NCBI GenBank assembly: GCA_039024295.1
Contig: JBCDIQ010000191.1
Coordinates: forward strand, 1 to 10,857
From: JBCDIQ01 sp039024295
Lineage (GTDB): Bacteria > Bacteroidota > Bacteroidia > J057
Reading direction: 5' to 3'
Length of the DNA: 10,857 bases
Part shown: positions 6,523 through 10,857 of the stretch, piece by piece
Layout: each line of letters opens with the position of its first letter
Position numbering within the stretch: the stretch's first letter is position 1
The notes under the pieces: model-generated
The model's input: only the letters and a program-made list of their open reading frames with translations
Database searches by the model: none
What the model was told of the DNA's origin: nothing
Translations under genes and position numbers: made by a program

Positions 6523-8763
6523 ATGAATCGCTTTTTTTCCTTGTTATACCAGCACAAACGCCGTGACCCCCGCTACCTTGCCCGGCTGGGGATCATCCTG
6601 GGGTACCTGTTGCTGATTACCCTGATTTTACCGAAGTCCCCGAAACGAGCGTACACGTTTTCCCCCGGGCAGGAATGGAAAGCGGCCCCACTAGAAGCTC
6701 CCTTTGATTTCTCCATCCAAAAAACAGAGGCTCAGCAGGAGGAAGAAATTGAGCAAGCCACCCGGCAAGTACTCAGGATCTACCGTCAGGACAGCATTGA
6801 GGCGGATGAGGTAAAAGATGCCATCGGACAACGATTTCTGGAGATCGGTAAATTGCTCCAAGTATATCAGCTGGAAAGTGTAAAGCCGGATACCCAGCAG
6901 TTGTATCAGTATCGAAACGATTTTCGGAAGGCCACTCGGTTGAATCCAGCCTTTTTTCCCTTTGATACTACTTCAGTCTCTCCAAGATGGCTGAGCCGTT
7001 TGAGCAATTCTGCAAAAAAGCTGGTTGATTCAGTTTATGCTGTGGGCTACTTGAATGCCCAGCGAGGCAGCTTCCAACATGACTATATTTCTCTGCTAAC
7101 TTCTCCTTCTGAAACCCAGCAGTTGGCATTGGATAAACTGATGTTTCCGCCAGATGTGTACCAATTGGTGCGACGAAACTTGCGCAGGCGATCTCAAGTG
7201 GAGCAAAGTCTTGCCAATAATGTGCTGAATTCGGTGTTGGTCCCTTCGTATGTGTTTGATAAAGCACGAACAGATCGCACAATCGCCTGGGTAAAAAACC
7301 GGGTGCTACCCGTAGAAGGTCTGGTAAAAGCAGGGGAAGTGATCATTACCAGGGGTGAAATAATCACCGATCAAAAGAGTCGCATCATTCAATCGCTTAT
7401 TTCTGAGCAGGAAGAGCGGTTTGGGGATGAAAATATCTGGTCGATCTTTCTGAGCCAATTCCTGGTGGTGTTCCTCATCACGGCAAAGCTGCTGATTTAC
7501 CTGGGGGTAAACCGACCCAGAATTTATTTTGACAACCGTCGGCTGTCCCTTATCCTGATCACCAGCTTTGTATCTGTACTTGCCATGATATTGGCACTTC
7601 AGTTAGAGGAGCAACTCGGGCAGGATTTGCCAGTATCCCTGATATACCTTGCACCTACTTGCATTGTCTCCATTTTAGTGACCAATTTCTATGACCCCAG
7701 GACCAGCTTTTTGTGTAACCTGTTGATCGCCATGTATGGAGGCGTCCTGGTACAGCGAGGGCTTGAATTTGCCTTTGTGCAGATTATTGTCGGGACAGTA
7801 GCTGTCTACTCCTTGCGCAGGTTACGGGAACGTCAGGTTTTCTTTTTCACCTTGGGGTATATCTGGGTGGCATATGTGGTATCGCATACGGCATTTAGTG
7901 TGTTTAGCAAGGGCAGCGCATTTGATGTGGAACCCGCTACTTTATTGGTGTTCTTGTTCAATATCGCCCTCTGTTTCCTTGCCTATCCATTGATTTACGG
8001 TTTTGAAAAATTATTCGGCCTCACGTCTGACCTCACTTATCTGGAGTTACTCGACACGAATCACCCCTTGTTGCAGGAACTGGCGCGAAAAGCACCTGGT
8101 TCATTCATGCACAGCCTGCAGGTAGCCAGTATCGCAGAGGCCACGGTGAATGTGGTAGGGGGAAATGCGTTGCAGATTCATGTTGGGGCGATGTACCACG
8201 ACATTGGGAAAATGGTCAATCCCTCCTATTTCATTGAAAACTCCTCCCCGGAGGAAAGTCCTCACCATTGCATCACATGTGAGGAAAGTGCCGACCTGAT
8301 CATCGGCCATGTGATTGAAGGGGTACACCTGGCCCAGAAAAACAACCTGCCCAAGGAGATCATTGATTTTATCAAAACCCACCACGGCAATACCCGGGTA
8401 GAGTACTTTTACCGCAAGCACTTGAAAGAAGCTGGTTGTGAAGAGCCGGAACATGAAGATCGGTTTCGCTATCCTGGACCATTGCCCTTTACAAAAGAGC
8501 AAGCAGTGTTAATGATCGCAGATTCTATTGAGGCGGCCTCCCGGTCCCTCAAGGAGCCCAATCCTGAGAATTTGAAAAAACTGGTCAACAACATCATTGA
8601 CCATAAAATCTCAGATAACCAGTTGGAGAATTCGAGCCTGACCTTCCGGGATATCAGCATCATTCGAAAGGTGATTTATCAGCAGTTGCTGAGCATTTAT
8701 CACGGCAGAATTGAATATCCTGAGGAGGAAACGCAGGCTTCTACGCCTGTGGCTTCGAGTTAG
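6523..8763 (+). CDS. pgpH: 7TM-HD family phosphohydrolase, PgpH-type c-di-AMP phosphodiesterase
   Basis: This 746-residue inner-membrane protein is predicted to hydrolyse the second messenger c-di-AMP in the cytoplasm, which in known relatives affects turgor, potassium transport and wall homeostasis. Order of parts: first membrane helix about 21-37 (LGIILGYLLLITLIL); a large extracytoplasmic 7TMR-HDED domain about 50-300; six or seven further membrane helices about 305-495; cytoplasmic HD domain about 515-725. Metal and catalytic residues are present: H530 (MHSLQVAS), H559-D560 (MYHDIGKM), H596 and H602 (GHVIEGVHLA), H620-H621 (KTHHGN) and D667 (IADSIEAASR). Length and architecture are complete for the family. 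The start at 6523 is preferred over GTG 6445 because it gives the usual short basic tail before the first helix and follows a candidate -7 box. It ends in tandem TAG TAG stops. Substrate is from family knowledge; no c-di-AMP cyclase gene is in the window. Confidence 0.9.
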   Translation: MNRFFSLLYQHKRRDPRYLARLGIILGYLLLITLILPKSPKRAYTFSPGQEWKAAPLEAPFDFSIQKTEAQQEEEIEQATRQVLRIYRQDSIEADEVKDAIGQRFLEIGKLLQVYQLESVKPDTQQLYQYRNDFRKATRLNPAFFPFDTTSVSPRWLSRLSNSAKKLVDSVYAVGYLNAQRGSFQHDYISLLTSPSETQQLALDKLMFPPDVYQLVRRNLRRRSQVEQSLANNVLNSVLVPSYVFDKARTDRTIAWVKNRVLPVEGLVKAGEVIITRGEIITDQKSRIIQSLISEQEERFGDENIWSIFLSQFLVVFLITAKLLIYLGVNRPRIYFDNRRLSLILITSFVSVLAMILALQLEEQLGQDLPVSLIYLAPTCIVSILVTNFYDPRTSFLCNLLIAMYGGVLVQRGLEFAFVQIIVGTVAVYSLRRLRERQVFFFTLGYIWVAYVVSHTAFSVFSKGSAFDVEPATLLVFLFNIALCFLAYPLIYGFEKLFGLTSDLTYLELLDTNHPLLQELARKAPGSFMHSLQVASIAEATVNVVGGNALQIHVGAMYHDIGKMVNPSYFIENSSPEESPHHCITCEESADLIIGHVIEGVHLAQKNNLPKEIIDFIKTHHGNTRVEYFYRKHLKEAGCEEPEHEDRFRYPGPLPFTKEQAVLMIADSIEAASRSLKEPNPENLKKLVNNIIDHKISDNQLENSSLTFRDISIIRKVIYQQLLSIYHGRIEYPEEETQASTPVASS

Positions 8764-8767
8764 TAGC

Positions 8768-9292
8768 TTAGAAGTTGTTGATAGAAACAGAAGGGTCTGC
8801 ATTTTCGGGCAGTTCTTCAAACAGTCCATTTGCATGGTTCTTTCTGACATTGTCCCAAGGAAATGCCTGTCCATTCATGACCACATACACGTTGTGAGGA
8901 AGGGTTTGAACGAATGCCAATGCGCTCCCAAGGTTAAAGAACCCATCTGAGCTACCAAATTTATAAGGGATCATCGCACCAGTAAGTACCACGGTTTTGT
9001 TTTGCACATGCTGGGCCAGCACCCCGGCAGTCTTGACCATGGTGTCGGTTCCGTGAGTAATGACAATGTTGTCCTCTCGGCATTGGTTGCAGGCATCCAC
9101 GATGAGCATCCGGTCCTCGCGCGTCATTTCCAGGCTGTCCTTCATCATGAGCGTCCGCAGCTTGATGTCAAGCGTAGACCTACCCTGCCGGAAAATACTC
9201 GGTAATTGGGTGGTGGTGAAGTACAATCGGCCGTTGATGTAATCGTATTCTTTATCAAACGTGCCACCGGTGGCGAAAACTCGAATGGTCAT
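8768..9292 (-). CDS. Short single-domain asparaginase-like protein
   Basis: The protein has 174 residues from ATG 9292; a TTG at 9304 would add four residues and is less likely. It corresponds to the N-terminal domain of type I/II L-asparaginases, which hydrolyse asparagine to aspartate and ammonia. The active-site parts are visible: TGGTF with nucleophile T11; D52-S53, the position that binds the substrate carboxylate; THGTDT with T82-D83 of the second triad; and VVMNGQAFPWDNVRKN with K151 at the place of the catalytic lysine. The 150-residue C-terminal domain of the usual 330-residue enzyme, which supplies a substrate-binding glutamate across the dimer, is absent. The protein ends cleanly in SINNF and no remnant is seen downstream, so this looks like the naturally short asparaginase-domain family and not a broken gene. 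It has no signal peptide and is probably cytoplasmic. True substrate is uncertain. It is convergent with the HD gene across 4 bp. Confidence 0.85.
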   Translation of the reverse strand: MTIRVFATGGTFDKEYDYINGRLYFTTTQLPSIFRQGRSTLDIKLRTLMMKDSLEMTREDRMLIVDACNQCREDNIVITHGTDTMVKTAGVLAQHVQNKTVVLTGAMIPYKFGSSDGFFNLGSALAFVQTLPHNVYVVMNGQAFPWDNVRKNHANGLFEELPENADPSVSINNF

Positions 9293-9399
9293 GTTGCAAA
9301 ACAAGCAAATAGGCCGATATTCCGCAAAAGGGGAAGTACCAACCTCTTTTGGTTTCCCATATTCAGGACGCCATTTTCAGGTAGAATTAACCCTAAATT

Positions 9400-9407
9400 C
9401 AAATTTA
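9400..9407 (-). promoter_or_regulatory. Candidate -7 element for the asparaginase-like gene
   Basis: The minus strand reads TAAATTTG, a full match to TAnnTTTG. It lies 107 nt upstream of ATG 9292 and just downstream (in minus-strand direction) of the heptamer array, so any -33 contact would fall inside the array. A TTG in the array (TATTGGG at 9421-9427) is about 15 nt away, which is short. An eight-base motif in AT-rich DNA can occur by chance. Confidence 0.25.
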
Positions 9408-9413
9408 CCCCAT

Positions 9414-9490
9414 CCTAAAGCCCAATATCTAAAGCCTAAAGCCTAAAGCCTAATACCTAAAGCCCAATACCTAACTCCTCATACCTACCC
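9414..9490. repeat. Eleven in-phase heptamer tandem repeats
   Basis: Plus strand units in order: CCTAAAG, CCCAATA, TCTAAAG, CCTAAAG, CCTAAAG, CCTAATA, CCTAAAG, CCCAATA, CCTAACT, CCTCATA, CCTACCC. All keep a strict 7-bp phase. There are two interleaved types (CTTTAGG and TATTRGG on the minus strand), and the units decay toward the right end. The array begins 3 bp after the stop of the CotH-like gene (9494-9496) and lies 121 bp before the asparaginase start. It is non-coding: seven-base units move through all reading frames and each carries TAG or TTA-type stops. It could change length by slippage; nothing in it suggests CRISPR. Confidence 0.88.
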
Positions 9491-9493
9491 CAA

Positions 9494-10534
9494 CTATTCC
9501 CTACACGCCTGCAGAAACTCTTTTTCCACCTTTTTAGGGTCTTCAATGATTTCGTAGAATTCTTCTATGTACTTGACAGCCTTCTTGATGTCCTTTTCGG
9601 AGATGTGTTCGAAAGTGGTATACAAATCGATAAGGGCAGCTTTGGTGTCACGGAATTCATTGAACATCGCGTCAAATTCTTCTGGCGTACGGCACAGGTT
9701 GCGGAACTTGCGGAATTTGAAGCTGTTACCCAGGTACCGCTCCAATTGCGGATAACTGGCCCCCACGATTTCAGACCAGTCAAAATCATAGGGAACGCCC
9801 ATGGCAGGCTCTCCTCCAGGAGGTACGATTACCTTCATATTTTTCTGTAACCGAATGTCCCAGTCACGGTTGCCAATCAGGTACTGGAACATATACAAAC
9901 GAGTGGTGGACTCCCGGTCTGCTTCAGAACTCATGACACTCCCCGTTTTTAGTCGGTCGCATCCATTCCGCTTGGCCATGTCATCTGCATCCTCAATGAA
10001 GAAGGCAAATTTGGTTTCAGGTGCTATCTGGTTGGTAGAATCCTGATAGGTGATCCTGGCCAGTCGCACCCGAAAGCTGATGTCTGTTAGCTGGTTGTAC
10101 ATTCGGTATACCAGGTACTCTTTGAGAATCAGGTTTTCATCCTGGCAGTGGGTAACCAGTTTGAGTTTTCCAAGTTTGGTAAATAAGGTGCCTTTGGAAG
10201 CATCCTTGTCAAACTTCATCCTGAGAGGGGGGAACTCGCAGTTGGCCGTGTCTCGGCGAAAATTCCCCCTCGCTTTTACCTGCACAGGAATGGTGTAAGC
10301 CCCATCTGCATCCTTCCAGCTGAGAGCTGCTTCGTGATAATCTGCATCTTTTCCTCTGTCCCCTAGCAGGCTCGGCATGTCAAGGGAAAGCTTTAGCTCC
10401 AGCATGTCATTGCTCCGAAATAGCTTTCGAGCCTTCTTTTTTTTGAGGCTGTCCACCTCCTGGGCCAGCCCTATGGACAGGCAGCACAGACAAAGGAGGG
10501 TGAATCGCAGACACGCGTGTAAAGATGTGGTCAT
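9494..10534 (-). CDS. Exported CotH-like (atypical kinase fold) protein
   Basis: The protein has 346 residues. Residues 1-25 are a signal peptide (FTLLCLCCLSIGLAQ). The cysteines there do not form a proper lipobox, so a soluble periplasmic or secreted protein is more likely than a lipoprotein. The body follows the CotH order: a beta-rich start with VKARGNFRR (86-94; CotH proteins have 'RGNSS'), a KxKLV motif near K123-K125 followed by the helix NLILKEYLVYRMYNQL, the hinge-like strand FAFFIEDADDMAKRNG (E181-D182), a catalytic-loop-like GNRDWD (221-226), and YDFDWSEIV (249-257) at the place of the metal-binding D. This matches the kinase-type lysine, catalytic aspartate and metal-binding aspartate seen in CotH, a secreted protein kinase of spore coats. 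The last 65 residues are charged helices of unknown role. Activity and target are not shown by the sequence. The small gene upstream ends 3 nt before the ATG, suggesting co-transcription. Confidence 0.65.
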   Translation of the reverse strand: MTTSLHACLRFTLLCLCCLSIGLAQEVDSLKKKKARKLFRSNDMLELKLSLDMPSLLGDRGKDADYHEAALSWKDADGAYTIPVQVKARGNFRRDTANCEFPPLRMKFDKDASKGTLFTKLGKLKLVTHCQDENLILKEYLVYRMYNQLTDISFRVRLARITYQDSTNQIAPETKFAFFIEDADDMAKRNGCDRLKTGSVMSSEADRESTTRLYMFQYLIGNRDWDIRLQKNMKVIVPPGGEPAMGVPYDFDWSEIVGASYPQLERYLGNSFKFRKFRNLCRTPEEFDAMFNEFRDTKAALIDLYTTFEHISEKDIKKAVKYIEEFYEIIEDPKKVEKEFLQACRE

Positions 10535-10537
10535 GGA

Positions 10538-10843
10538 TCAATGGTCTGAGGGGTTGAAAATAATTACTAGTTCTCTTTTAGCAGGTTTTTCTTTGTAGCT
10601 TTTCCATGAGGCTACAAGTTTGAGATAAGATGAATCTTCGGGAATTATATATTTTGTTACTATTTCTTTTTGCAGCAAAGATTCAGAATTTTCATAGTGA
10701 ATATAGATATGAAGTTCCGTTTCCTTTTGCGAAGAAGTTAAGTCAAGTTCTTCTACTTCTAATAATTTAAAAGATTGGTTCGGTACGACCGAAACTATTA
10801 CTTCTTCATCTCTTCGTTCTAGATAAAAATGAGGTTTAAACAT
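10538..10843 (-). CDS. Small AT-rich hypothetical gene, possibly 5'-truncated
   Basis: The frame gives 101 residues from ATG 10843 to TGA 10538-10540. I do not recognise the protein. It has no signal peptide or membrane segment. Alternating hydrophobic strands (EEVIVSVVP, ETELHIYIHYE, KEIVTKYIIPE, RELVIIFNP) suggest a small beta-rich domain. The frame stays open to the window edge (…DLSE before the M), so it may be the C-terminal part of a longer protein. Hand counting over 10561-10857 gives about 30% GC, against 57% in a sampled row of the CotH-like gene next to it. The stop lies 3 nt before the CotH-like ATG, pointing to an operon with possible translational coupling. The composition suggests a foreign origin or weak expression. 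It could also be a chance frame in AT-rich DNA, but its length without a stop and the close join make a real gene more likely. Confidence 0.5.
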   Translation of the reverse strand: MFKPHFYLERRDEEVIVSVVPNQSFKLLEVEELDLTSSQKETELHIYIHYENSESLLQKEIVTKYIIPEDSSYLKLVASWKSYKEKPAKRELVIIFNPSDH

Positions 10844-10857
10844 TTCTGATAAATCAT

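Noticed and set aside
8101..8502. 133-codon minus-strand frame inside the HD domain
   Set aside because: It is antisense to the strongly conserved HD coding sequence and its translation resembles no protein family; it is a frame shadow.
9414..9490. CRISPR array or telomere-like repeat (CCTAAAG resembles plant telomere CCCTAAA)
   Set aside because: The units are 7 bp with no spacers, only 77 bp in total, and lie between ordinary genes, so neither reading holds.

Overview
The window is a stretch of an ordinary chromosome from a member of the Bacteroidota, probably a Cytophagia/Saprospiria/Chitinophagia-type lineage. The evidence is the gene content: a TonB-dependent receptor, a secreted CarboxypepD_reg-like plus TPR protein, a DUF6624-like protein, a 7TM-HD phosphohydrolase and a short asparaginase. 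Other signs are the lack of Shine-Dalgarno sequences before the starts and a TAnnTTTG-like -7 element before the HD gene. Genus cannot be given. No tRNA, rRNA, CRISPR array or complete mobile element was seen.

Layout, left to right. (1) 3-188 (+): C-terminal end of a DDE transposase entering from the left edge. (2) 263-2326 (+): TonB-dependent outer-membrane receptor. (3) 2330-2355: perfect 26-bp palindrome, a likely bidirectional terminator between convergent genes. (4) 2364-5228 (-): 954-residue secreted protein with an N-terminal carboxypeptidase-regulatory-like domain and nine TPR-like units of exactly 48 residues. (5) 5229-5492: divergent intergenic region in which both flanking genes carry nearly the same leader (CTAACCT(T)CATCC) 2-3 nt before their ATG. 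(6) 5493-6398 (+): secreted protein with a DUF6624-like C-terminal half. (7) 6523-8763 (+): membrane 7TM-HD phosphohydrolase of the PgpH type (c-di-AMP hydrolysis). (8) 8768-9292 (-): single-domain asparaginase-like protein, convergent with the HD gene across a 4-bp gap. (9) 9414-9490: eleven in-phase heptamers (CCTAAAG / CCTAATA / CCCAATA type). (10) 9494-10534 (-): secreted CotH-like protein. (11) 10538-10843 (-): small unrecognised gene of about 30% GC, 3 nt upstream of the CotH-like gene and possibly continuing past the right edge.

The genes do not form one pathway. Two sets may work together. The divergent TPR / DUF6624-like pair are both exported and share a leader motif. The AT-rich small gene and the CotH-like gene are probably co-transcribed. 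The receptor, HD hydrolase and asparaginase look like independent housekeeping or nutrient genes. I do not see a clear new defence or biosynthetic system. The most unusual items are the invariant 48-residue repeat, the heptamer array starting directly behind a stop codon, the shared divergent leader, and the AT-rich gene coupled to the CotH-like gene.
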